Shown piece by piece: positions 49,510-61,084 of a DNA stretch of 64,000 nt. The notes beneath the pieces are model-generated. The model worked only from the letters and a program-made list of their open reading frames with translations. It did not search any database and was not told the DNA's origin. The position numbers and the translations under genes are program-made. Location of the stretch: positions 19,238,001-19,302,000 of the forward strand of contig NC_083681.1 in NCBI RefSeq assembly GCF_033118175.1, in the 5' to 3' direction. Position 1 is the first letter of the stretch. Every line of letters starts with the position of its first letter. The stretch is from Dama dama (lineage: Eukaryota > Chordata > Mammalia > Artiodactyla > Cervidae).

Positions 49510-50068
49510 TTCAGTTCAGTTCAGTCATTCAATCATGTCAAACTCTTTGCAACCCCATGGACTGCTGGGCACCAGACTTCCCTGTCCATCACCAACTCCC
49601 GGAGCTTACTCACATGCCCATTGAGTCGGTGATGCCATCCAACCATCTCATCCTCTGTCATCCCCTCCTCCTCCTGCCTTCAATCATTCCCAGCATCAGG
49701 GTCTTTTCCAATGAGTCAGTTCTTCACATCAGATGGCCAAAGTATTGGAATTTCAGCTTTAGCATCAGTCCTTCCAATGAATATTCAGGACTAATTTCCT
49801 TTAGGGTGGACTGGTTGGATCTTCTTGCTGTCCAAGGAACTCTCAAGAGTCTTCTCCAACACTGCAGTTCAAAAGCATCAATTCTTCAGTGCTCAACTCT
49901 CTTTATAGTCCAACTCTCACATACATACATGACTGCTGGGAAAAACCAAAGCTTTGACTAGATGAAACTTTGTTGGCAAAGTAATGTCTCTGCTTTTTAA
50001 TATGCTGTCTAGGTTGGTCATAACTTTTATTCCAAGGAGCAAGCATCTTTTAATTTCATGGCTGCAGT
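49510..50068 (-). mobile_element. BovB (RTE) LINE, 5'-truncated
   Basis: Begins ttcagttcagttcagtcatt and runs to tttcatggctgcag. The direct repeat ttattctgtt occurs just before and just after, marking the insertion site. The 134-bp tandem duplication begins within the right flank. Confidence 0.92.
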
Positions 50069-50070
50069 TA

Positions 50071-50338
50071 TTCTGTTACTTTTTTTAAAATAAATCTTCA
50101 AAAAAGGATATGCTGACTCATTCATTGTATTCAAATATTTTGAGTGTTTTGTGTGCCAAGCATGGTGCTGTTTCATAGGGGGACAACAGTTAGCTGCTGC
50201 TGCTTTCTGTTACTTTTTTTAAAATAAATCTTCAAAAAAGGATATGCTGACTCATTCATTGTATTCAAATATTTTGAGTGTTTTGTGTGCCAAGCATGGT
50301 GCTGTTTCATAGGGGGACAACAGTTAGCTGCTGCTGCT
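50071..50338 (+). repeat. Perfect 134-bp tandem duplication
   Basis: Copy 1 is 50071-50204 and copy 2 is 50205-50338; both start ttctgttacttttttta and end in gctgctgctgct. No mismatch was seen. Copy 2 continues into a BovA SINE at about 50327. Copy 1 carries the first bases of the same SINE, so duplication followed SINE insertion. Confidence 0.95.
50089..50094 (+). terminator. Candidate distal ATM poly(A) signal AATAAA
   Basis: AATAAA about 3.5 kb past the stop, duplicated identically at 50223-50228 by the 134-bp tandem repeat. No strong GT-rich downstream element could be confirmed by eye, so the call is tentative. Confidence 0.35.
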
Positions 50339-50598
50339 GCTAAGTCGCTTCAGTCATGTCTGACTCTGTGCGACCCCATAGACGGCAGCCCACCAGGCTC
50401 CCCTGTCCCTGGGATTCTCCAGGCAGGAACACTGGAGTGGGTTGCCATTGCCTTCTCCAATGCATGAAAGTGAAAAGTGAAAGTGAAGTCACTCAGTCGT
50501 GTCCAACTCTTACTGACCCCATGGACTGTAGCTTACCAAGCCCGTCTGTCCATGGGATTCTCCAGACAAGAGTACTGGAGTGGGGTGCCATTGCCTCT
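50327..50598 (-). mobile_element. BovA-type SINE dimer
   Basis: gctgctaagtcgcttcagtc, a first body, then gtgaagtcactcagtcgtgt and a second body ending gccattgcctctg. Flanks caacagttagct and caacagtaagct look like a target-site duplication with one mismatch. Confidence 0.9.
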
Positions 50599-50640
50599 GC
50601 AACAGTAAGCTAGAAGGGCATAACCATCCCTGTAGAACTC

Positions 50641-50950
50641 ATCAGTTCAGTTCAGTTCAGTTCAGTCGCTCAGTCATGTCCGACTCTTTGCGATTTGCGA
50701 CCCCATGAATCTCAGCACGCCAGGCCTCCCTGTCCATCACCAGCTCCCAAAGTTTACTCAGACTCGTGCCCATCGAGTCGGTGATGCCATCCAGCCATCT
50801 CATCCTCTGTCATCCCCTTCTCCTCCTGCCCCCAATCCCTCCCAGCATCAGGGTCTTTTCCAATGAGTCAGCTCTTCCCATGAGGTGGCCAAAGTACTGG
50901 AGTTTCAGCTTCAGCATCAGTCCTTCCAATGAACACCGAGGACTGATCTT
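50641..50950 (-). mobile_element. BovB (RTE) LINE 3' fragment
   Basis: ttcagttcagttcagttcag through agtccttccaatgaacaccg. Confidence 0.92.
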
Positions 50951-51715
50951 AGTCTGGGGTATATAGGCAGTTTACAGTGTAGTGTGAACTGGGAAGTCTG
51001 CTACACGGGAACAGACCAGTATGGTGTATCTCATTCTAAATAGTAGTTTTTCTTGATTACCTTGTGACAGAAAGCCAAATGAATGCTCTTTTTTGGGGAG
51101 CAGAGGCAGAGAGCAATATAGTTGACATTTCTAGAGTCTATAAGAAATATACTGGAATATGACAGACACAAAGATCCTGATACTCTAAATGTGAAGTTTG
51201 CATTCTGCATATTTATCATTTTTTAAAAAATAATAACTTTGTTCTTCTCTTGGAGTTTCAAGCTCCTTTGTCCAGTTTCTGAAAAAGTGAATTTTGCATA
51301 AATATAGTACAAAGTTTTCACAGAGATTAGACTCTGAATTTGATGAATAATGTAAAAACCTAATGAAAATTATTCCCTGAAAATCACTTACTTTTCCCAT
51401 GAGGTACAGCATGTATAATTTTTTTTAACATACAGCAATATGTAAAAGTACATACTTTTACACTGATGTACAATGTGTAATTCTAAAGCAGTAGTTCTTA
51501 GGGGGTTATTTTACTTCCCCCTGCCCCACATTTAGCAACATCTGAAGACATTTTTTGCTGTCACCAACATGGTGAGAACGTGAAACACTGACACGTCGTG
51601 TTAAACATGTAAGGTTAGTACATATTTCCAAACCAGGGAAGAAATGGTCATGGTGTGGCTTATAGATCTTGGCTTGCTTGTGTGTGTTCATAGCTGGACA
51701 CCTATTAATGTGATT
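50951..51715. other. Intergenic stretch downstream of ATM, nothing recognised
   Basis: AT-rich sequence with short ORFs only. At about 51490-51650, aaagcagtagttcttaggggg through catggtgagaacgtg suggests a faint DNA-transposon remnant, not assignable. Confidence 0.4.
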
Positions 51716-51719
51716 TGCT

Positions 51720-52440
51720 GTTTTTTTTTAAGTTGTAAAATAAATGTAACAAAATTTACCATCTTGACCATTGTTAAGTGTACAGTTCAGTAGCAGTATA
51801 GTACATTCACACTGTAGTCCAGCCAATCTGCAGCACACGTTTCGCCTTGCAAAACTGAAGTTCTGTACACACCCACGGCTCCCCATGTTCCCCTCCACCC
51901 AACCCTTGGCAACCACCATTCTGTATTCTGTCTGTCTGACTCTCACTGCCCTTGCTGCCTCCTGTAAGCATTTGTCTTTTGTGACTGAATTATTTCACTG
52001 GTTTATTATTTCTCCTTATTATTAATAAGGTTCATTCCTGTTGCTGTATATCATAATTTCCTTTTTTAAAGACTGAAAAATATTCCATGGTATGTATACA
52101 TCACATTGTTGTCTATCTACTTATCTGTTTATAAATATTTGAGTTACTTTCCTCTTTTTGCTATTGTGAATAATGCTGCTGTTGAACAGGGGTGTACAAA
52201 TATCTCTTTAAGACTCTGTTTTTAATCCTTTTGGATATGTACCTAGAATTGAAATTACTCGATCATATGGTACTTCTATTTTGAATTTTTTGATGGAAAC
52301 ACCATGCTGTTTTTCCATAATGGTCAGAGTATTTTACATTCCTACACAGTGCCCAAGGGTTTTGATTTCTCCACATCCTCACAAACACCTGTTATTTTCT
52401 GATTTTTTTTGTTCCAATTGTAGCCACCTTAATGCATGTA
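51720..52440 (-). mobile_element. Old L1M fragment
   Basis: aaatttaccatcttgaccat, then attccatggtatgtatacat and aataatgctgctgttgaac in reversed L1 3' order. It continues past the SINE at 52441. Confidence 0.7.
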
Positions 52441-52627
52441 GAGGCTTCCCTGGTGGCTCAGAGGTTAAAGCCTCCAATGTGGGAGACCCGGGTTTGATCC
52501 CTGGGTCGGGAAGATCCCCTGGAGAAGGAAATGGCAACCCACCCCAGTATTCTTGCCTGGAGAATCCCAAGGACAGAGGAGCCTGGTGGGCTACAGTCCA
52601 CGGGGTCGCAGAGTCACACATGACTGA
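52441..52627 (+). mobile_element. BovA2/Bov-tA-type SINE
   Basis: aggcttccctggtggctcag through tgactgagcaacttcac. The 13-bp direct repeat ttaatgcatgtag flanks it on both sides. Confidence 0.93.
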
Positions 52628-55600
52628 GCAACTTCACTTAATGCATGTAGAAGTCATTCTTGCAAGAAGAAAACATTGTATACTTTTTACAAATCCAGTG
52701 ACTGTTATTGCAAGGAACTACCAGTTTTAAGAGGAAAACAATTGTCCGTTGACAGTTCTGAAAACCTGGTTCTGCTTTGCTTAATGTTAGGTTATATGAA
52801 AACCACACCAAAATGTTGCCTAGTATTAGAATACTGACTAGATTTATAATTCTTTGTAAATACTTAATATTTCTTACTGCTTAAGCAGTATTTAAAATTT
52901 TTATCCATGACTGTGAGGAGTTCGAAGAATTTTAAGAGAGAAAACAGTAATCAGTCAGCTGGTTGCAGATTTTTTTTGTTTTGTTTTTACTTTATTTTTT
53001 TAATTGAAATATTGTTTATGTACAGTATTATGTTAGCTTCAGGTGTACTCGATGGTGATTTGACATTTTTGTACCTTATTAAATCATTTCCATAGGTCTG
53101 ATAACCATCTATCCCTATATAAGGTTATTACAGTATTATTGACCATATTCTTTATGCTGTATATTATATCCCCCAGGCTTATTTATTTTATAACTGGAGG
53201 TTTGTACCTCTTAATCTCACTTCACCAATTTTGCCCCCTACACCGTCTCCCCTCTGACAACAGCATCTTTGTTGTCAGAGAATCAGCATATTCTCTGCAT
53301 CTCTTTCATTTTGCTTTGTTTTGTTTTTTAGAATTCACATGTGAGTGACATAATGTGCTATTTGTCTTTCTCTGACTTATTTCACTTACTATACTTAGTC
53401 TACCCTCTAGATTCATCTGTGTTGCTACAAATGGTGATATTTCATTCTTTTCTTAATGGCTGAGTCATATTCCATTGTATATATGCCACATCTTCTTTAT
53501 CCATTCATCTATTGCTTGACACTCACGTTGCATTTATTTCTTAGCTATTGTAATAATGCTGCTATGAAAATTGCTGTTCATATATCTTTTTGAATTTTGT
53601 TTTTTATGGGGGTTAGACATTCAGAAGTGAAATTTCTGGGTCATATGTCAGTTCTACTCCTAATTAATTTTTTTTAGAACCCTCCAGAACTGTTTCTCAT
53701 AAAACAGTGCACCATGGTTTCCTTTTCCTCACATCCTTGTCATCAACACTTGTAATTTGTCACTTTTATGATGATGGCTTTTTTGAGAGGTATGAGGCAA
53801 TCTCATTGTGGTTTTATTTTGCATTTCCTTGATGATCAGTGATGTTGAGCATCTTTTCATATGTCTGTTGGCCATCTGTATGTCTTCTTTGGAAAAAATA
53901 TCTATTCAAGACTTCTATTTTTTAATTGGGTTGTTTGGTTTTTTGATGTTTAGTTGAGTATATTTTGGATATTAACCTCCTATTGGATTTGTCCTTTGCA
54001 AGTGTCTTTTCCTTTGCAATAGACTGTCATTTCATTTTGCTGATAGCTTTCTTAATATAATCATGTTTATTTTTTGTCTTGCTTTCCCTTGCCTAAGGAG
54101 ACAGATCAAAAAAAGTAACACCAAGATCAATGTCAAAGATCATACTGCCTTTGTTATCTTCTTTGAATATAATGACTTCAATTCTTAATTCAGTTTGAAT
54201 TTAGTTTTATATATGGTATAGAAAAATAATAGTCCAATTTTATTGTTTTGCATGTAGCTCTCTGGTTTTCTCAACACCATTTATTGAAGAGGCTGTCTTT
54301 CCCCATATTTTTGATTCTTTGTTGTAGATTAATTTACCAGAAGTGTGGAGGTTTATTTCTAGTCTTTCTATTCTGTTTGATTGATCTGCCTGTTTTTATA
54401 CCAGTACCGTACTGTTTTGATGACTGTAGCTTTGTAGTATTGTTTGAAATCGGCAAGCATGATAACCACCAGCTTTGTTCTTCTTTCCCAAGTTTGCTTT
54501 GGCTATTCTGGATCTTTTGTGTTTTGATGCAATTTATAAAATTATTTGTTTGGGTTCTGTGAAAAATGCCATTGGTATTTTGATAGGGATTGCGTTAAAT
54601 CTGTAGATTGTCTTGGGTGGTATGGTTATTTTAATAATATTAATTCTTCTAATCTATGAGCACAGTGTATCTTTCTATTTGTGTCATCTCAGTTCCTTTC
54701 ATTAATGTATTTTAGTTTTCCAAGTATGTTGGAAAAGTTTTACCTCCTTAGATTTTTTCCCCTAGGGATTTTATTCTTTTTGATGTAATTTTAAATGGAA
54801 TTATTCCCTTTTCTTTCTCATATTTTGTTTTTAGTGTATATAAACAAATTTCTGTATATTAATTTTGTGTCCTGCAACTTCACTGAATTCCTTTATTAAT
54901 TTTTATAGGTTTTTGGTGGCATCTTTAGGATTTTCTATATATAGTATTAAGTCATCTGCAAACAGTGACAGTTTATTTCTTCCTTTTCAGTTTGGATTCC
55001 TTTTATTTCTTTTTCTCATCTGACTGTTATGGCTATGACTTCCAATACTGTGTTGAATAAAAGTGGCAAGGATGAGCATCCTTGTCGTTTTCCTGATCTT
55101 AGAGAAAATTCTTTCAGCTTTTCACCATTGCGTATTATGTTGGTTATAGGTTTGTCGTATGTGGGCTTTATTATGTTAAACTATGTTCCCTCTATCCCAC
55201 TGTCTTGAGATTTTTTATTATAAATGGGTGTTGAATTTTGTCAAAAGTTCTGCATTTATTGAGATAATCATGGGATTTTTATTCTTCAATTTGTTAATGT
55301 GTATTTCATTTATTTGTGGGTTTGGAATTGTCCTTTCATCCCTGTATAAATCCCACTTCATGGTATATGATCCTTTTAATATGTGGTTGAATTCCACTTA
55401 CTAATATTTTGTTGAGGATTTTTGCATCTGTATTTGTCAGTAATTTTGTCCTATAATTTTATCTTACTGTGATGTCTATCTGGTTTTAATATCAGAGTGA
55501 TACTGGTCTTATAGAGTAACTTTAGAAGCGTCCTTCCTCTTCAGTTTTTTGAAATAGTTTGATAACAGGTGTAAATTTTTATTTAAATGTTGAACAGAAT

Positions 55601-57339
55601 TTAGTTGAAGTTATCTATCTGGTCCTGGACTTTTGTTTGTAACTTCTCTTCCTTAATTTCTGATTTCATTTATTTGGGCCTTTCTTTTTCGTGATGATTC
55701 TGATAAAAAGTTTTATCAATTTTGTTTATCTTTCAAAGAACTACCTCTTAGTTTCATTAATCTTTTTTCTTAAGTCTCATTTCATTTATCTCTGCTCTGA
55801 GTTCTATGATTTCCTTCCTAATAGCTCTGGGTTTTGTTTGTTCTTTTTCTAGTTCTTTTAGATCTAAATTTAGATTGTTTATTTGAGATAATTCTTGTTT
55901 CCTGAGGTAGGATTGTATTACTATAAACTTCCCTCTTAGATTAGAGCTGCTTGCTTTTTTCCCATAGATTTTGTATCATTGTGTTTCTATTTTCATTTGT
56001 CTTCAGGCAGTTTTTCATTTCCTCATTGATTTATTTAATGACCCATTGGTTGTTTAGTAGCATGTTGTTTAGCCTCCCCATTTTTGTGTTTTTTTGTAGT
56101 TTTTTTCTTGTAGATTGATTTCCAGCGTCATGCCATGTGATCAGAAAAGATACTTGATACAATTTCAATCTTTTTAAGTTTATTGAGACTTGTTTTCTGG
56201 CCTAGCATGTGGTATTTCCTGGAAGATGTTCCACATGCACTGAAAAGAATGTATATTCAGCTACTTTTGATGGAATGTATTGTATATGTCTATCAAGTTC
56301 ATCTGGTCATCTTAAATGTGTCATTTAAGGCCAGTGTTTTTCCTTACTGGTTTTGTCAGATGATCCATCCATCAATGTAAATGAGGTGTTAAAAGTCCCC
56401 TACTAACACTGTGTTATTATCAGTTTCTTCCTTTATGTCTGCTAGTGTTTGCTTTATGTATTTAAGCGTTCCTATGTTTGGTGCACCCTGACATAGTTTT
56501 ACCCTTTTGGATGGATCCCTTCATCATTATGTAATGTCCTTCTTTGTCTCTTGTTACAGTATGTGTTTTAAAATCTGTTTTTTCTGATATAAGTGTTGGT
56601 ATCCTGGTTTTCATTTGATTTCCTTTTGCATGGAATACCTTTTTTCATGACAGTCTGTGTGTCTGTAGATCTGAAATGAGTCTCTGGTTGGCAGCATATA
56701 TGGGTCTTGTTTTTCTGTTCTGTGCCTTTCAACAGTCAACATTCAACTGTTCTGTGTCTTTTGGTTGGAACATTTAGTCCATTTACATTTAAAGTAATTA
56801 GTGATACACATGTTTTTATTGTCATTTTGCTAATTGTTTTTTGGTTGATTTTGTAGTTACTTTTTGTTTCTTTTTTTCTTTTGTCTTCTTTCCTTGTGAA
56901 TTGATGGTTTTCTTTAGTTTTATGTTTAGATTCCTTTATGCTTCTTGTATGTCTATTATTGGTTTTGGTTTCTGGTTACCACAAAGCTCCCGTTTAATAT
57001 GGTATATGTTATGTGCTTATTTTAGTTGATGATCTCTTAAATTCAAATGCATTCCAACCAGTCTGCATTTTTACTCTATATTCTTACTCCCCTCTCCCAG
57101 TGTTTAATGTTTTTAACATGGTATTTTACTTTTTTGCTTTGCTTTGTGTATTTCTTCCCTTGTTGTCTATATAGGTGTTTTAGTACTTTTGTCTTTTAAC
57201 CTGTACAGTGATTTTGTGAGTGGTGTGTCGACAGCCTTTACTACATGTTTGCCTTCACCGTGGGGGTTTTTCTTAAGTTTCTTGTTTGCAGGCTGTGGCC
57301 TTTCCCTACTTAGAGAAGACCCTGTAACATTTCTTCTTT

Positions 57340-57450
57340 TTTTCTGGTTTTACCATGTGGGAGATTAGTTCCCTCATCAGGGATCTAATCCATGCCCCCC
57401 GCAGTGGAAGCAGGGAGCCCTGACTGCTGGACTACCAGAGAATTCCCTGT
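57340..57450 (-). mobile_element. CHR-type SINE nested in L1
   Basis: accatgtgggagattagttcc, then aagcagggagccctgactgct and accagagaattccc. Confidence 0.75.
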
Positions 57451-57744
57451 AACATATAAATATAGCCAGTTTCGTGGTGTTGAACCATTTTAGCTTTTGT
57501 TTGTCTTTGAAACTCTTTATCTCTCCTTTAGGTTGAGGGACAGCCTGCCAGGTGGGGTATTCTTGGTTGTTAAGTTTTTGCCATTTATCACTTGGACTAA
57601 ATCATGACACTCCCTTTTGGCCTACAAAATTGTTGCTGAAAATTCAGCTGATTCCCTTATGGAGGTTTCTTTGTATTTTACTAACTGCTTTTCTCATGCT
57701 GCTCCTGAAATTCTCTTTACCTTTCATTTTTGTGATTTCAATTA

Positions 57745-57870
57745 AAAACTTTTTCTTTGGCTGCACCGGGCAGCTTGTGGGATCTCAGTTTCCTGACCAG
57801 AAACTGAACCCCAGACCACAACAGTGAAAGCCCAGAATCCTAACCACTAGGCCACCAGAGAACTCCCTTT
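57745..57870 (-). mobile_element. CHR-type SINE nested in L1
   Basis: tttggctgcaccgggcagct, then tttcctgaccagaaactgaa and aaccactaggccaccagag. Confidence 0.82.
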
Positions 57871-58383
57871 GCAATTTTAATTATGATGTGTCTTTATGTG
57901 GACCTCTTTGAATCATCTTGTTTGGGATTCTCTGTGCTTCACGAACTTTGATGTCTTTTTCTTTCCCCTCATTAGGAAGTTTTTCAGTGATTATTTCTCA
58001 GATAAATTATCTTCCCTTTTCTCTCTTCTTCTAGGACCCCTATAATGTGAATGCTACTAATAGTATGTTCTATGTTGTCGTAGAGGTCTTTTAAACTATC
58101 CTCATTTTCTAAAATTCTTTTTTCGTTTCTCTGTTCAGCTTGGGAATTTCTACTACTATGTCTTATAAGCTGATGATCCATTCCTTTATATTATCTAATC
58201 TACTGTTAATTCCTTCTAGTATATTTTTTATCTCAGTTATTTTATTCATCAACTGCTTTTGGTTTTTCTTTATAGTTTCTAATTGTTTGTTTAAATTGTC
58301 ATGGTGTTCTCCATTCTTCTCCAGAGTTCAGTGAGCACGTTTATAATCTACCTTGAACTCTTTATATGATAGATATTTTCTTG

Positions 58384-58409
58384 TTAGATAGATAAATAGA
58401 TAGATAGAT
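58384..58409. repeat. GATA microsatellite
   Basis: Short tagataga tract ending gatagatagatc. Confidence 0.75.
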
Positions 58410-58596
58410 CTTTAGTTTTTTTCCTGATGTTTTGTCTTATTCCACTATTTGGAATATAAATTTCTATCTCCTTATTTTGCCTAATTCTCTGTGTTTATTT
58501 CTGTGTACTAGGTCGGTTGGTTAGCTTTTCCAATCTTGGTGAAGTGGCCTTATTTAGAAAAGTTCCTAGGGCGCCTAGCAGCACACGTTCTCTGGT

Positions 58597-59134
58597 TCAG
58601 TTCAGTTCACTCAGTTATGTCCGACTCTGTGCGAGCCCATGGACTGCAGCACGCTAGGCCTCCCTGTCCATCACCAACTCCCAGAGTTTACTCAAACTCA
58701 AACTCACGTCCATTGAGTTGGTGATGCCATCCAACCATCTCATCCTCTGTCGTCCCCTTCTCCTCCCACCTTCAATCTTTCCTAGCATCAGGGTCTTTTC
58801 CAGTGAGTCAGCTCTTTGCATCATGTGGCCAAAGTATTGGAGCTTCAGCTTTAGCATCAGTCCTTCCAATGAATATTCGGGACTGATTTCCTTTAGGATG
58901 GACTGGTTGGATCTCCTTGCAGTCCAAGGGACTCTTCAAAATTATTCACCAACACCACAGTTAAAAAGCATCAATTCTTCAGTGCTCAGCCTTCTTTATG
59001 GTCCAATTCTCACATCCATATGTGACTACTGTAAAAACCATAGCTTTGACTTAGATAGACCTTTGTCAGCAAAGTAACGTCTCTGCTTTTTAATATGCTT
59101 TCTAAGTTTTCCGTAGCTTTTCTTCCAAGGAACA
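58597..59134 (-). mobile_element. BovB (RTE) LINE, 5'-truncated
   Basis: ttcagttcagttcactcagtt through tttccgtagcttttcttcca. Confidence 0.92.
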
Positions 59135-59137
59135 ATA

Positions 59138-59475
59138 CACTAGAAGCAATCAGTAGCTGAGTCACTGAGGCAGAAGAATGGATAAAAGACCTGGAGGACA
59201 GAATGGTGGAAATCACTGCCACAGAACTGTATATAGAGAAAAGAATGAAAAAAATGAAGACAGCCTAAGAGACCTCTGGGACAACATCAAACACACCAAC
59301 ATTCACATTATAGAGGTCCCAGAAGGAGAAGAGAGAAAGGACCTGAGAAAATATTTGAAGAGATAATAGCCAAAAACTTCCTGAACGTGGCAAAGGAAAT
59401 AGTCAACCAAGCACAGGGAGCACAGAGAGTCCCGGGAAGGATAATCCCAAGCAGGAACACACAGAAAAACTTGTG
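59138..59475 (+). mobile_element. L1 ORF1 fragment
   Basis: gacagcctaagagacctctg, then catcaaacacaccaacattc and gaggtcccagaaggagaag, the same ORF1 region as at about 43050-43130. Confidence 0.85.
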
Positions 59476-59787
59476 GTCACTTTTTAGAATCCAGGTGCAT
59501 ATCAGAATTATCTTGGGAGTTTTAAAAAAATACAAATGTCTAGTTACTGCCTTTTTTTCTCCAGAGCTCCAGATAATATTTCTCGTGAGCAACCATGGTT
59601 AAAAACAGAGCTATATGATGATTTTTACTTTGATCTAGTCTGTTTCACTTTTTTCTATTTCATATTCAGTGTTCTCATTTCATTTAGTTTATGTTTTCCA
59701 TTTTTTCCATCTCTTTTTGTTTTTTTGATGTTCTTTCTCAAACCTGTATTAAGCATAGTAGAAAAGCTTTCGTATACATATATATGT

Positions 59788-60297
59788 GACCAAGCTAGAC
59801 AGCATATTAAAAAGCAGAGACATTACTTTGCCAACAAAGGTCCGTCTAGTCAAAGCTATGGTTTTTCCAGTAGTCATGTATAGATGTGAGAGTTGGACCA
59901 TAAAGAAAGCTGAGCACCAAAGAATTGATGCTTTTGAACTGTGGTGTTGGAGAAGACTCCTGAGAGTCCCTTGGACTGCAAGGCGATCAAACCAGCCAAT
60001 TCTAAAGGAAATCAGTCCTGAATATTCATCAGAAGGACTGATGTTGAAGCTGAAACTTTGGCTACCTCATGTGACGAACTGACTCATCAGAAAAGACCCT
60101 GATGCTGGGAAAGATTGAAGGCAGGAGGAGAAAGGGACGACAGAGGATGAGAGGGTTGGATAGCATCACTGACATGATGGACACAAGTTTGAGTAAGCTC
60201 TGGGAGTTGGTAATGGACAGGGAGGCCTGGCGTGCTGCAGTCCATGGGGTCACACAGAGTCAGACATGACTGAGCAACTGAACTGAACTGAACTGAT
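59788..60297 (+). mobile_element. BovB (RTE) LINE, 5'-truncated
   Basis: Translates as LDSILKSRDITLPTKVRLVK, then FELWCWRRLLRVPWTARRSN, and ends ctgaactgaactgaactga. Inverted relative to the copy at 58597-59134. Confidence 0.93.
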
Positions 60298-60419
60298 ACA
60301 AATGATAGGCATAATATGTATATTAGAAAAGTTATTAATTTTTGCCTAACTAAAAACTATGACATTTTGATTCCACTTATTTGACTTAGTATAAATAGCA
60401 TGCTAGATTTCTAATTTTA

Positions 60420-60790
60420 AAAAATGGATATGCACGTATTCCCCATCACGTGTAAATCTATTGCTGATTCATGTCAATGTATGACAAAACCCACTGAAAA
60501 AATAACTAAATTTAAAAAAAAAAAAAAAGAAATAAGGGGAAAAAAAATGGATATGCAACAAGCAACAAAGGTTTACTGTATCACACAGGGAACTACAGTC
60601 AATATCTTGTGATAACTTATAATGGAAAATAATTTCAAATATATCTGTATAGTATATGAAAACTATTTTGCTGTGTACCTGGAACATTGTAAGTCAGCTA
60701 TACTTAACCACTTTGATGTATATCTGAAACAAACACTAAATTAAGTATACCCCAGCATAAAATAAAAATTAAATTTAAAAAAGAAAAAAA
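60420..60790 (+). mobile_element. L1 3'-end fragments
   Basis: Two abutting L1 tails: gctgattcatgtcaatgtat with poly(A) at about 60513, then gtttactgtatcacacaggg through tatacttaaccactttgatg. Confidence 0.75.
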
Positions 60791-60796
60791 TATTAA

Positions 60797-61000
60797 CTTG
60801 GTGGCTCAGAGGGTAAACCATCTGCCTGCAATGTGGGAGACCCGTGTTCGATCCCTGGGTTGGGAAGATCCCCTGGAGGAGGAAATGGCAACCCACTCCA
60901 GTACTCTTGCCTGGAGAATCCCATGGATAGAGGGGCCTGGTAGGCTACAGTTCACAGGGTTCCAAAGAGTCGGACACAACTGAGCGACTTCACTTCACTT
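60797..61000 (+). mobile_element. BovA2/Bov-tA-type SINE
   Basis: ttggtggctcagagggtaaac through gagcgacttcacttcac. Confidence 0.92.
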
Positions 61001-61084
61001 TGAACTCTGTTAAATACTTTTTATCCTCAAAAGACATCGTAAAAGAAAATGAAAACACCACTCACATTGGCAAAACAGCATCTG

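Larger units (their letters stand above)
46581..50110 (+). other. ATM: ATM 3' untranslated region (end estimated)
   Basis: No ORF of note follows the stop. Human ATM has a 3' UTR of roughly 3.6 kb (recalled). Here AATAAA motifs lie at 46889, 47102 and 50089, and again at 50223 in a duplicated copy. The last pair is the best-placed candidate for the distal poly(A) signal. Within the region are an old antisense L1-like stretch (about 47140-47800), a MIR remnant and a BovB insertion at about 49510-50068. The true 3' end cannot be fixed from sequence alone. Confidence 0.6.
52965..58590 (-). mobile_element. Long antisense L1 (about 5.6 kb, degraded)
   Basis: From the reversed 3' end (aattgaaatattgtttatgt) through ORF2 (catcttttcatatgtctgtt, gtaccgtactgttttgatga, gagcatccttgtcgttttcc) to ORF1 and 5' text near 58300. 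It contains many stops and frameshifts. Two CHR SINEs are nested in the 5' part. It is nearly full length but inactive. Confidence 0.85.

Noticed and set aside
50071..50338. The 134-bp repeat as a SINE target-site duplication
   Set aside because: The SINE has its own short flanks (caacagt-agct), and copy 1 already contains the SINE's first bases, so a tandem duplication after insertion explains it better.
60797..61000. tRNA genes suggested by tRNA-like heads (here and at other SINEs)
   Set aside because: These are tRNA-derived SINE heads without an intact cloverleaf.
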